NCBI GenBank assembly: GCA_963575745.1
Contig: CAUYUJ010000669.1
Span: 447,501 to 511,500, forward strand
Direction of reading: 5' to 3'
DNA length: 64,000 nt
DNA from: Prorocentrum cordatum
Taxonomy: Eukaryota; Sar; Dinophyceae; Prorocentrales; Prorocentraceae
Part shown: positions 17,522 through 27,800 of the stretch, piece after piece
How the letters are laid out: each line of letters starts with the position of its first letter
How positions within the stretch are numbered: the stretch's first letter is position 1
Program-made: the position numbers and the translations under genes
Notes under the pieces: generated by a model
The model's input: only the letters and a program-made list of their open reading frames with translations
The model's database searches: none
Told to the model about the DNA's origin: nothing

Positions 17522-20500
17522 TTGGGCGGGCGGCCGCGCGGGGTGGCCATGGCGCACCTACGCGAAGAAACGGTTTTCACCGGTTTGACCGAATCAAACC
17601 GAGGCCTTACCAGCGGGCTTAAAACGCTGAGGTCCGTACCGGGAGGACTTAAATCACCCGAGGCCCTTGCCGGCGGGGTTGAAACGCCGAGGTCTTCGGA
17701 CTTACGAAGTGGGGGCTGTGAAGGAGGGCGGCCCTGCTTTCGGAGCTCTGAGACGACAGTGGTACGCCTTGGCGTGCACATCGGAGAACTCGAGGTGACT
17801 GTTGGCCGTGGAGGCTCGCAGCGTCTTTGGTGCTGGGCGGAATTGCGCAACGAGCGCGATGTGTTTACTGTCGACGAAGCTGCGTGGCCGGGCGTGATCA
17901 AGCATGAAGGCCCTGCGAGGCCGCAACGCAGCGTGGAGGTTTCAGACTGGGGGCGTGGCTTGCACCGCGGCGCGTGTAAGGGTGCGCCCAGTGCGGCGGC
18001 GACGCTGGCGTCACGTCCTGTGGCCTCCGACCTCGCGGCGGACGCTGGCGTTCGCGGAGGTTCGCGAAGTGATCTCCATGGGGCGCGCGCTGACGGAGTG
18101 AACAGCAGCGCAAGGTACGGTCGCACTCCATCGCGGACGCTGCAGCAAGAAGCGCTCGCCGAGATGGAACGAGGGGGCCAGGGAGCCGTGGTCGTCGTGC
18201 GTCGAAGTGAAACTAGGATCGATGCGTTACATACTCTGGAGGAGGCCCACGTGCATGGCTCCCGCAACAGAAAGCTGTGTGCGGGTCGGTTGCGTTGCGC
18301 GCAAAATCTACGCGCCGACGGCACATTCATCGTCCGACCACTCCAGGTGGGCGGAGTATACGACCATACGGGCGTGGCGAACTGGGCCTCAGGCAGTGCC
18401 CTTGCCGGATGCGCGGTCGAACAGGACGGAGGCCTTTGCAGCGCCACCTGGGGGAATTGGTCTGGGGTGACCCTGACGCTTGCGCACGCGAATGCATCCC
18501 CTGCTGTTGCACTGTTGGAGGTGTGCGCCCAGCTGGGGTCGAGGACCGCTGTGCGGGCGCTGAAGCTCTGTCGTGCTGCTGCTGGTCGATGTCGCGTTTG
18601 TGATTTGGGTGCGGTTGCTGGCCGGTGTCGAGTTGCTGGCCGACTCGTGTATGCAGACTGTGGGTGTAAATATGAGAGGGCGTCACCGTCGCGGTCTGGT
18701 GGAATTGGTATCAATGTTGAAGACGACTTCGGTTATTGTGGTGGCGGTGCTCCTTGTCTCTGTCGCCGTCGTGTTGGTACTGCGTGCTGTCGTGGCTGTC
18801 GTTGTGGTGCTGCTGTAGTTCATGGTCGTGGTAGCGGGTCCAGGGCCTGCTGCAGCATCCGCCGAGTGTTGTGTGCAGGCTTGTCGTATGAGAGTGCATC
18901 GGCGTCTGACTGTTCGCTTGAGTCAGAACGAGCGCCGCCATGGCCATGGTTCAGAGAGTCTTTCAGATGCACAGAGAATGGCCGCCCTCGTCGATCGTCG
19001 TGCCGTTTTGGAGAGGCGTCACCATCGCGATTTTTCAGCATGTGCTCTCCGTGTGGTGTCGTTCTGTCTGGTGCTATGTATTGTCATCTGCGCGTGGAAG
19101 GGTGCGACGACCACAGATTGGTAACTGTGAGTGTGTCTGCCCGTCTGCTGAGCTGTGTCTCCGAGCGTCATCCCGTCTTTCTGTCTTGGAGTTCTCCCGC
19201 GTGTCTGTCTGTCAAGTTGTTCGACGGTGCTCATTTTGGTAGGCTTGTTGGGCGCGGTGGTGGTGTTGCGGTTTGTGTCTCCAGCGTGGGTGAAAGTCCC
19301 GTGCTCGCAATTCTGCGCCTGTGTGCCCAGTTGGGGCCCCCCACTGCTCGGAAGGGCCTTCGCAATTGGAGAAACAGTGTCCACTGTGAAACGCTGGAAG
19401 AGTGCGTGGCGTTGACGCAGACGACGCTGCAAGGCGCCACATTGGAGTGTGGATTGAATGGTTGTGGTTATTGGGAAAAGGTGGCATGCGCGTGGCCGCT
19501 CTTTCCGCCGGCCGTTGCAGAAATCTCGGAAACTGCGCGTCTGGGTAAACCTGTAGCGATGCCCCCGCTGAAACGGTTGCAGAATCCAAAGAACTACTGC
19601 TGGATCAATGCGGCGTTACATGCTGTGTTCGCGCCGCGCCTCGCGCGCGACGCGGTTCGGTCAGTCCCGTCTGCGCCTGCGAGGTGTTGGGACTGGTGGC
19701 GTTTTCACAGGCGGGGGCGGGGCGGTGGGCAAAGTCGCCAGGAGGAGCCAGATTTTGACGCGCTGTTCGGCGTCGCCCTCCGCGAGCTGACAGGCGACTT
19801 GCAGAGCCGACCTGTTCTTGCCTCGGCGGTCGCGCAGGTGTTCTATCGCCGAACACAGGAAGATGCCCACGAATTTCTGATGGAGCTGCTGGACCCCGAC
19901 CGAGCGAAGGTGGTGGCCGTGCCTTTCTGCTACGGAAACACAGAATCGATTCATTGCAGGGGCGCGTTATGTGAAGGGGAGATAGGCGTGAAGGAACTGC
20001 GGCCGCGGACATGCTTGGAGGTGCCGGTGCTGACCTGTGAGGGCGTGCCGATCACCACTGCGCAGGACGCGGTAGATGAGGCCTACCGATCGTCGGAGAT
20101 TGATGGAGATTATAGGTGGGAGTGTCCGCGAGCGTGCGGCCATGCTGTTGCGGAGAAGAGGATGCGGATGACGAGGGCGCCAGGAATTTTGTGGGTGCAA
20201 CTGAAAAGATGGACGTGGGACGTCGGTGCAGCGAAAGAGATTCTGCACTCGCACCACGTGAGGCCATGTCGGCATGTGCGCGTTGGAGGCGCCATCTACG
20301 CATTGCGGAGTTGCGTGTTCCATCGCGGGCAAACTGCGCGACAGGGACATTACGTATCCGTGTGCGCGAGCTCTGTAAATGGGCAGGAGAAGTGGTTGCT
20401 GCGAGATGACGCAGAGGTGAGCGTCGTGGAACATCCGGCGGACACAGCGCTTTGGCAAGCGGACGAGAATATGAAAGTGTACATGCTCGTCTACGAACGC

Positions 20501-23500
20501 GTCCAAAGTCCAGGCGAGCCGTCGAGCTCGTCGGCGCAGCGAACAGCAAGCGCCATGGCCACGAATCGACCAGGGGTCGTTGCGGAGAGCACGGGGGGCG
20601 GGGGAGTGGCGGGTGTGACAGGGGGTCCCGAACGCGCGGGTTCCAGCGGAGATGAAGGAATTGGCGCTCCGCGCGATGCGGCAAGGCGCGATAGGGTCGG
20701 GCAGGCGGGCACGGCCAGACGCGGCACGGAAGATACCACACGCGCAGAGGAGGGGCCAGGCGAGCATGAACCGAGAGAGAAAAAAACGCGTGTGGGGGGG
20801 GACGAGAGCACAAACGCAGCAATGGGCATCGAGCGCATGGGAAAGACGCCGCGCGCGAATTTGGGGAGCGGCCTCGCAAAGGGCGAGGGCGATGGATCTT
20901 TGTGGGTGCAGGATGCACCGAGCACGGGCCCGGAACCGCTGTGCGGGATGTTTGTCGAGACACGCAAACGGCGGCGGGCTGGAGCAAGCATGGGAGCCAG
21001 CGGTACTGCGAGGAAGGCTTTGGTTGCAGCGTGGAATGGCAGGGAATGCAACGATGGGCCTGGGTGCGCTGGCAAATGTGCGAGTCCCGCGGATGGATCG
21101 GCAGTCGGCCGCGATGAGGAAACAGGTGGGCAGCAAGGCAACGACGAGGCAAAAGCGCAGAGCGTCGGAGACGGGGCAGCACGGCAAAAGGAAGGCCCTT
21201 CGGGGGGCGAGGGGGGCGGCGATGACGGCACGCCCGCGGCAGACTCCATGCAGAAGGCATTCTACAGTGTTCGCGTGGACGCGTCGTCGAAAGATCCTCG
21301 GCGGGCACGAGAAATCCTCGTGGCAGCTGCTGCGGCAAGTGTGCGGCGACACCCAACGGTGCCTGCGGATCCAGACGATCCCACCCAACCGTGGTCGCGA
21401 GCATTGGCCGAGGACATGGCTGTCGAGGTGGCAGCCGTTCACTGTGCGTTTGTGGGGTGTACGTGGCAGTCGGGGAACGTAGAAGACTTGTACGAGCACG
21501 TCCGCGAGGAGCACGGTGCCGTCGTTATGCCAATTGCCAACTTGATTCTTCCTGAGGACGAGGACGAGGATCTCCGTGTCGAAGCAGCGTACCATGCGAT
21601 CGTGGCTCATGCCGTTCGGGGTGGTGCGCCGTTGTCGGCGTATTCTCTGCACAGAAGGAGTTTGGCCAGGTACGCGGAAGCAACGAAGCAGAAGAGCATC
21701 GCATCTCCGATCTGCTTTTTATGCGCGTGCACTTTTCCGTGGGTGGAATGCCGACGAGGGAACCAGATTTCCTGGGAACAGCCGTTCAAGGCATCCGAAG
21801 CGGACCCGACTGTAGTGAGTCATTTTGGAGAGTGGGCCATGTCAGAAGCGCAAGTGCGCTTCAGCGTCGACGCATACTTGCGAAACTACCGATTCGAACC
21901 AGGAAACGAAGCGTTGGACTTGGAAAGAGATGCGTGGTATCGAGAAGACTTCACCGATTGGCTCGTGGCAGTGCCGACGCCCCGCGGTGAAATGCAAATG
22001 TTGTGTTGTCCCGAAGATCAACAGTGCCACAAGGGGTGCCAGGAGAAAAGAGAGAGAACGGCATGTCCCGAATGCAGAGTGCCTCTTTGTGTGGAATGCA
22101 AGGCAGAGGTGGATGCGCCATATCGGTGGCGAGCCACTGCGATCCCAGCAGTCCCTCGCCGGAGTCTTGCGAATGACCTGATGGCGTTCTATGCGCCAGA
22201 TCGCATGTACACAGAAGGCATGACAGTGATGGAAATGATTTGCTGCAGCCCTTGCATTACGTCGATGATCTGCTTTTCGTTGGAGGTGAAGTTTCAGAAC
22301 GACCAGGAAAGCAGTAAGGGCAGGGAGGACTTGTTTGACAGCGCCGCGGGGTTCCACGCAGGGCGTCTGGCAGCGCGAGGGAATGCCACGAGCTTCATGT
22401 TACCTTGGCAGGGAATATTGCGAGAGCTCCGTCAGCTCGAGAAGGAAGAGCGCCAGGGAAGCGACTCGGCGGTGCCGATCATGGGTGATCGGTCGGGGTC
22501 GGTGGTGCAGATCCTTCTGAAAATCAACGACGCCACTAGTAAGGATAATCTGCCGCGTTTCATACATCAAGCGAATGTGCGGCGCGAAGTGGTGAAGCGC
22601 CACATCAAGATGATGAAGCAGCGCGGTCACCGGGCCTTTGTGAATGTGAACCTGGACGCGATGGAGAGAAAGGCTGAGCAGTTGCCGAAGGACGGCGTGC
22701 CTCCTGAGATCGTCCGGCTGCTGCCGCATGACACCGCGTTGGACAAGCTCATGGTGCAGAAGAATGCGACGCCCTGTGATGGGGCGCGAGACTCTGTGGG
22801 AGCGGCTGCGCGCGACATGGACTTGCGTACGCCGAATGCCGTCATGATGGAGAAGTCGTCGGTGGACGAAGTGGACGCGAACAAGTTGAGGCAGGGTGCG
22901 TTTGAGCATGTGTCTGGCAGGTCGCCGACCGCTGGGCACGAAGGTCCAGAGGCAGGCGCAAACAGTGCCGCACAGGCAGGTGCATTGGCAATGGAAGCCA
23001 AGAGCTTCGCATTGCGTCTAGCAAGCACGTGGACGGGCAGGTGTGACAGGCTGGAATGCCCCTGCGGTGGAGAGAGGGACGAGCGCGCTCTGGCGAGGAC
23101 AAGCAGAATGGGAGACAAGGCTGCCAGCGTGGATACGAAGACTCTGCAGTTTCGGCTTTGGGAGATGATGGAAACGGACTCGTCTCGCATTCGGTACGTG
23201 GTGTATCCAGGCCGTGCGATGATGAATCAGTTTGTTCCCTGGTTTTTCGGTGTGGCATTTCCTTTCTGTTTCAAGTGCGGGGTGGGGATGCCGGACATGC
23301 CTGAGTGGCAAGAAAACGCACGACATCGACGTGGGCCCGCGGCGCCCCGCGTGGAGTTGGCTCTGTGGGCGCGCATCATGACGCGTCGAGTGGAGTCTCA
23401 GTTCCGTCGTGAGTGGCGGTTTGGTTTTACGCTGTCGTCGGTATTGTTTCAAAGTTCCGTGAATATGGCCCGGTCCGTCCGCTTAGCGGATTATAGAAAG

Positions 23501-24838
23501 GACGGAGAGACGGAATGCCAGTATTCGCAAGGAGAACTCGAGAAGGCAGCCGTCAGCATCGTAGATGCTTTGTATGGTACATACAAAGATCCGTCAACGG
23601 GCAAGCCCGCGAACGTTCGCGGAGATTTCTCGAAGCTGAAGTACGTGCAGTCGCTCGATCCGATAGCGAGAAAATTGGCTGCGGGAGCCAGCGCGGTCGC
23701 TCGCAAAATTGAAGGGACGAACGAGGTGCGGTCGCTGATGCGGTACGACACCCATGCTGCTAGAATCGCCCATGGGGTACCGCTATTTTTCACCATGTCC
23801 CCAGACGAGAGACACAACTTGGTAATGGTGCGGCTGTCACGGTCGCGAAAGAGGGGCCCTGTGAATCGTCGAGAAGCGCGGGCGCGACACGGGCCAACGC
23901 ATGGTGGGTTGTGGGAGCCGCCGCTGGCGCACGAGGATGATATCTCTGAAGGTGGCGAGACGAGGGATCGGACCGAGCAGGCGAGCGACGACGTGGACAT
24001 GGCAGTGCGTCTGGAGATGTTGGCAGATGCCGTTCCCGCGTCGGATGCGAGAAGAGCCGTACTGGCTCGGGACCCGCTGGCGGGCGTTGACGGTTTTCGG
24101 GTTATCGTGGGCCTCGTATTCGAGTATATCTTGGGCATGCGGTGTTGTCCGAATTGCCCTGACTGCGAATGCGCAGACTTGCTTGGCAGCAACGCGACGG
24201 CGGTGGGCGGGTGCTTGGGTCGTGTTGACGGAGTGTACGGTAGCATTGAAGCTCAGAAGTCGGCTGGAAGTCTGCACCTGCACGTGCAAGTGTTCGTGCA
24301 GTGTTTGCACCAGCATACCCCGTTGCACGAACTGCTACAGCTGCCGACAGATTTGCTGAAAGGGCTTGTAGAAGAGTACAAGAGGTACAAGAGAAACGCG
24401 AGTCGTCAGGAGTACGCAGACGTACAAGGCTGGAGGGACAGGAAAACGGAGGTGGAGAAAGCCTGGCCCACGTACCGCGAGACCGCGGATCTGGTCGCAG
24501 CACCGGAGTATTTACATAGCGGCCATAGGACTAGGGTAGAAGAAACGGAAGGCGGCGAGAGGGAATCTACGAAAGGCAATGGGAGAACAGAAGATGGAGA
24601 CAAGGGAAACCAGGAAGGACGAACCTGGCTCGAAGAGTACCTTGGCGTCTGGGTGCAAAAGGGGCAGGAGTTTCGACAGAACCACGTGCACCAATGGTGT
24701 AAGCGTTTGCAGCGCGTGGTACCGTTGGCACATTGCCAGAGGAAAGACGACATGACGCAGTGCAAAAGCTTTTTTCCGCGGACGACGTGGCTCGTGGATC
24801 GCGCAGTGGTGTTGTGCCAAGGCTTTTTGAAACCGTGA
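17522..24838 (+). CDS. USP peptidase fused to N-terminal half of Helitron Rep protein
   Basis: The frame has 2438 codons. From residue 680 (M at 19559, a likely alternative start) a USP/C19 peptidase is visible: Cys box NPKNYCWINAALHAVF (C693), TQEDAHEFLMELL, LKRW, and His box RQGHYVSVCA (H943) followed by WLLRDD (D962/D963). Residues 1308-1331 form a C2H2 finger (C-x4-C-x12-H-x4-H), and near 1500 there is a Cys cluster CHKGC..CPECRVPLCVEC. NDLMAFYAPDRMY and the following segment resemble the region before Helitron Rep domains. FFTMSPDERHN matches the Helitron-like N block, and GSLHLHVQVFVQ contains the HUH pair (H2252, H2254). The C-terminus corresponds to the 'CRFGFP' region. The expected tyrosines are absent here; they are in the next frame. 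Residues 1-679 have no recognised domain and contain 29-bp repeats near the start. It presumably nicks DNA during rolling-circle transposition; the USP substrate is unknown. Confidence 0.85.
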   Translation: MGGRPRGVAMAHLREETVFTGLTESNRGLTSGLKTLRSVPGGLKSPEALAGGVETPRSSDLRSGGCEGGRPCFRSSETTVVRLGVHIGELEVTVGRGGSQRLWCWAELRNERDVFTVDEAAWPGVIKHEGPARPQRSVEVSDWGRGLHRGACKGAPSAAATLASRPVASDLAADAGVRGGSRSDLHGARADGVNSSARYGRTPSRTLQQEALAEMERGGQGAVVVVRRSETRIDALHTLEEAHVHGSRNRKLCAGRLRCAQNLRADGTFIVRPLQVGGVYDHTGVANWASGSALAGCAVEQDGGLCSATWGNWSGVTLTLAHANASPAVALLEVCAQLGSRTAVRALKLCRAAAGRCRVCDLGAVAGRCRVAGRLVYADCGCKYERASPSRSGGIGINVEDDFGYCGGGAPCLCRRRVGTACCRGCRCGAAVVHGRGSGSRACCSIRRVLCAGLSYESASASDCSLESERAPPWPWFRESFRCTENGRPRRSSCRFGEASPSRFFSMCSPCGVVLSGAMYCHLRVEGCDDHRLVTVSVSARLLSCVSERHPVFLSWSSPACLSVKLFDGAHFGRLVGRGGGVAVCVSSVGESPVLAILRLCAQLGPPTARKGLRNWRNSVHCETLEECVALTQTTLQGATLECGLNGCGYWEKVACAWPLFPPAVAEISETARLGKPVAMPPLKRLQNPKNYCWINAALHAVFAPRLARDAVRSVPSAPARCWDWWRFHRRGRGGGQSRQEEPDFDALFGVALRELTGDLQSRPVLASAVAQVFYRRTQEDAHEFLMELLDPDRAKVVAVPFCYGNTESIHCRGALCEGEIGVKELRPRTCLEVPVLTCEGVPITTAQDAVDEAYRSSEIDGDYRWECPRACGHAVAEKRMRMTRAPGILWVQLKRWTWDVGAAKEILHSHHVRPCRHVRVGGAIYALRSCVFHRGQTARQGHYVSVCASSVNGQEKWLLRDDAEVSVVEHPADTALWQADENMKVYMLVYERVQSPGEPSSSSAQRTASAMATNRPGVVAESTGGGGVAGVTGGPERAGSSGDEGIGAPRDAARRDRVGQAGTARRGTEDTTRAEEGPGEHEPREKKTRVGGDESTNAAMGIERMGKTPRANLGSGLAKGEGDGSLWVQDAPSTGPEPLCGMFVETRKRRRAGASMGASGTARKALVAAWNGRECNDGPGCAGKCASPADGSAVGRDEETGGQQGNDEAKAQSVGDGAARQKEGPSGGEGGGDDGTPAADSMQKAFYSVRVDASSKDPRRAREILVAAAAASVRRHPTVPADPDDPTQPWSRALAEDMAVEVAAVHCAFVGCTWQSGNVEDLYEHVREEHGAVVMPIANLILPEDEDEDLRVEAAYHAIVAHAVRGGAPLSAYSLHRRSLARYAEATKQKSIASPICFLCACTFPWVECRRGNQISWEQPFKASEADPTVVSHFGEWAMSEAQVRFSVDAYLRNYRFEPGNEALDLERDAWYREDFTDWLVAVPTPRGEMQMLCCPEDQQCHKGCQEKRERTACPECRVPLCVECKAEVDAPYRWRATAIPAVPRRSLANDLMAFYAPDRMYTEGMTVMEMICCSPCITSMICFSLEVKFQNDQESSKGREDLFDSAAGFHAGRLAARGNATSFMLPWQGILRELRQLEKEERQGSDSAVPIMGDRSGSVVQILLKINDATSKDNLPRFIHQANVRREVVKRHIKMMKQRGHRAFVNVNLDAMERKAEQLPKDGVPPEIVRLLPHDTALDKLMVQKNATPCDGARDSVGAAARDMDLRTPNAVMMEKSSVDEVDANKLRQGAFEHVSGRSPTAGHEGPEAGANSAAQAGALAMEAKSFALRLASTWTGRCDRLECPCGGERDERALARTSRMGDKAASVDTKTLQFRLWEMMETDSSRIRYVVYPGRAMMNQFVPWFFGVAFPFCFKCGVGMPDMPEWQENARHRRGPAAPRVELALWARIMTRRVESQFRREWRFGFTLSSVLFQSSVNMARSVRLADYRKDGETECQYSQGELEKAAVSIVDALYGTYKDPSTGKPANVRGDFSKLKYVQSLDPIARKLAAGASAVARKIEGTNEVRSLMRYDTHAARIAHGVPLFFTMSPDERHNLVMVRLSRSRKRGPVNRREARARHGPTHGGLWEPPLAHEDDISEGGETRDRTEQASDDVDMAVRLEMLADAVPASDARRAVLARDPLAGVDGFRVIVGLVFEYILGMRCCPNCPDCECADLLGSNATAVGGCLGRVDGVYGSIEAQKSAGSLHLHVQVFVQCLHQHTPLHELLQLPTDLLKGLVEEYKRYKRNASRQEYADVQGWRDRKTEVEKAWPTYRETADLVAAPEYLHSGHRTRVEETEGGERESTKGNGRTEDGDKGNQEGRTWLEEYLGVWVQKGQEFRQNHVHQWCKRLQRVVPLAHCQRKDDMTQCKSFFPRTTWLVDRAVVLCQGFLKP
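17600..17712 (+). repeat. Tandem 28-31-bp repeat, about 3.5 copies, within the reading frame
   Basis: Units starting GAGGCCTTACC (17601), GAGGTCCGTACC (17629), GAGGCCCTTGCC (17660) and GAGGTCTTCGG (17689) share a GCGGG.TTNAAACGC half. Unit lengths are not all multiples of three, so the peptide repeats are imperfect. This favours a leader region over a folded domain. Confidence 0.7.
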
Positions 24839-24839
24839 G

Positions 24840-27800
24840 ATGCCGCGAGCAGGGAGGAGGAACATGACAGGGTGCCTGCACGGGCCCATGAACGAAGAGA
24901 ACCTAAACGGCACGCTGCCAGCGATGCTCAGCGGCGCGGTAGGATTGAATTTTAACAGCGACTTGCAGATCCCGTACAGGTTCCCAGTGACGGAAGCGAC
25001 GCACGATAGCTGTGTGTGCGAAGAGCGGTGCTGGGAGACGGACCGACCCCTAGACATGGTGCTGGCAGCGCAGCGAGCACAGAATGCAGCAGCGGGGTAT
25101 GCGGCGGACTATCAGTGCAAGCGGTGTGCCCCGTCGTTCAACGAGGTCAGGGAGATCAAAAAGGGCCACCACGCGCTGGCGGAGCAGACGAAGGACAGGA
25201 CCGCGGCGTACCGAGCGAACAGGCACATGAAGAGATTTCTTAGTGACATGTACGGGAGAGGCGTGGTGCGGTCAGCGCAGGAAAGTGCGAATCTGCGAGC
25301 GTACCGAGACCCCAGAGACGTGACTGCTGCTGAGAGTATCAAGACTGCGAAAACAGCCATGATCCCCGGTGCAGAAGCCGTGCGCATGGCGGAACGGCTG
25401 TGTGCAGACGGGGACGGTGTCACCGTAGCGGCGTCGGGGTTTCTGGAAGCGGACAAACGCGAAGGGTTGAAAAAGGTTCGAATTGTATCGAAGAGTCCAG
25501 TGTACTTGTATGGCATGCGGCCAGTGGACGCTCCTGGCGCGCCCGACTTGGCACACTTGTCATTGTATGAGTTTTTGCGATATTGGCGCATCGAATTGGC
25601 AGCATTTCCCCGAAGCGGAGCAGAGCTGGCAGCAGCTGCCAGCAATGAGTACCAGGCGGAGCTGACGCAGTCGGGGATTCAGAAGGTTCGCAGAGCAGAC
25701 CAGGAGAGAGCGGAGACCGACGAAAGCGGGGCGCAGGCGGGAGCCCAGTTGAAAGCCGGAGTGGATTATGTGATCAAGGAAGGTTTGGGCAGTTATTCGT
25801 GGGTCCCGTTTCCAGATATTCCTGAGCTGGAAACTGCCAGGCACACGTGGGTGCTGGTGCGGAACGAGCGCCCGAGGAACCCGAGTTTCCATGGAGCGCC
25901 GCAGCCGAAGCACGGAGCGGGGCAGGAGGATAGGAACGGGCTCTTGTTGATGGTATATTTCCGGGCCTTCACACTTCGCGACGATGTCGACTGTGGAGTG
26001 CCGCACCTGCGGGAGTTCCGTGGAGCGCAGGGGTCGTGGGCGGAGGCATCTTTCGAGTGGTTAAGGAAAGGCATGCCATGTGAAGAAACAAAGAGGTATG
26101 TGCAACATTACATGAGCGTGGTGGATTTGCGACCAGTCACGGACGAAGATCTTGTCAAGCACGAGGACGAGCTGTACAGCGATGAAGAACTGGATCCGAG
26201 AATTGTCGACGCGGCGACCAGGCGGAAGACGCACGTCGGAGGCACGTCCATGGAGAAAGAGGACAGGCGGACAAATGTACAGGCGGAGTGCGAAAAGGAG
26301 AAAAGCCGGGAGGCCATGGCCAGAGGCGACGCCGTGTGGGCCGAGAGGCCTAGTCGAAAGAATGGAAAGCGGCAGAAGCGCGGAGGGGGCGGTGCGTTGT
26401 GGTGGGATGACGCGGCAGTGCAGACAGCGCAAGCGATGGCGGCGGCGTCGAGGGCCGCAGAAGGCGGCGGCGCGGGTGGACAGGAAGGTGCTCCAGAGGT
26501 GGTGGCGGCCAAGAAAGCAACGGCGTCAAGTGTGCGGAAGTGGAGAAAAGAGCTCGCGGATAGCGGGTTGAACGCGGGACAGCGTAGCGTCGTTGAGAAG
26601 GTGGCAGATCGAGTGTTGGCGCAAGAATTTGGGAGTTCTGCGAGCGGAAAGAAAGCAGGGCAGAGCCGTTCTGATATGCACCCCCTCGTGTGGATGTTGC
26701 ATGGTGGCCCGGGGACTGGGAAAAGTTTCGTCATTGACAAGATCCGGAAGGGGCTGTTCGAAAAGGAGCTGGGGTGGACGCACGGCATAGATTTCCAGGT
26801 GGCAGCGTTGCAGGCTACAAACGCGTCAGCTCTTGACGGCAATACGATCCACAGTGCCTTTGGCCTTGGTGTAAACAAAACGAAGGAGAAAAGGGACGCG
26901 GCGCGCGATGCTACCGCAGAGACGAAGAAGAAAACGAAGAAAGAGCAAGCGGCGCAGCGTATGTCACAGTGGAAGTGGCTGATTGTGGACGAGGTGAGCA
27001 TGGTCAGCGCGAACTTCATTGCCGAGCTTGACTCACACTTGCGGTCGTGCATGTCAGCTGCGACAGACACGAAAGTAGATGCAGACGGCGTGGACAGGCC
27101 CTTCGGGGGCGTGAACGTGCTCTTTTGCGGGGATTTCTATCAATTGGAGCCGCCATCAGGGACAGCCATTAATGCGCTTCCGACGTCGTACTTGAAAAAC
27201 GCAAGGAAATACGCGCCGGGTGCCACGGAGGACCACGGACAGTATATCTTTTGGGGGGCGGGTGGCGAAGGCGCAGTGCAGGGAATGACGGAGTTGACGG
27301 AGTGCAAGCGCGCGGAGGATCGAGACGACTGGTTTCTCGCAGTGCAGGACGAGTTCCGCCGAGGGGCGTTGTCGGAACGGACGCATAATTTTTTGCATGG
27401 CGCACCGACGGATGTGCCGGGGTCGTGGGTGAACGGTGCACCGCTGTGCGGAAACACGCGTTGTCTCCAGAACATAGAGGCAATTGCGAAGCAGAACGAG
27501 CTCGAATGTGACGCTTGCAAAGTTGAGCGGGAGAAGAGAAAGCTCGTGGCGACGTCGCCAGACGACCCGCGCTTTCGGGAAGTGAAATTTCTTGAAGCTG
27601 TCGCCATCTATGCGAATCAGGACATTCGTTGCCACGTCGGGAAGCAGAGAGCTGTGCAGTGGGCGAAGGAGCGAGGAGAACAGCTGCTGTGGGTCGCAGC
27701 CAGGGACCGCCCTTGCCATGAGGGGGAACAGAGGCGGCCGTACACGGTGGAGGATAAGATACGTTGGCTGGGGTACCACGAGAAGGAGTGCGCAAGCTTG

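Noticed and set aside
19967-21652. 561-codon minus-strand frame
   Set aside because: It is a shadow of the Helitron first frame; it shows no domain and overlaps the USP-coding strand completely.
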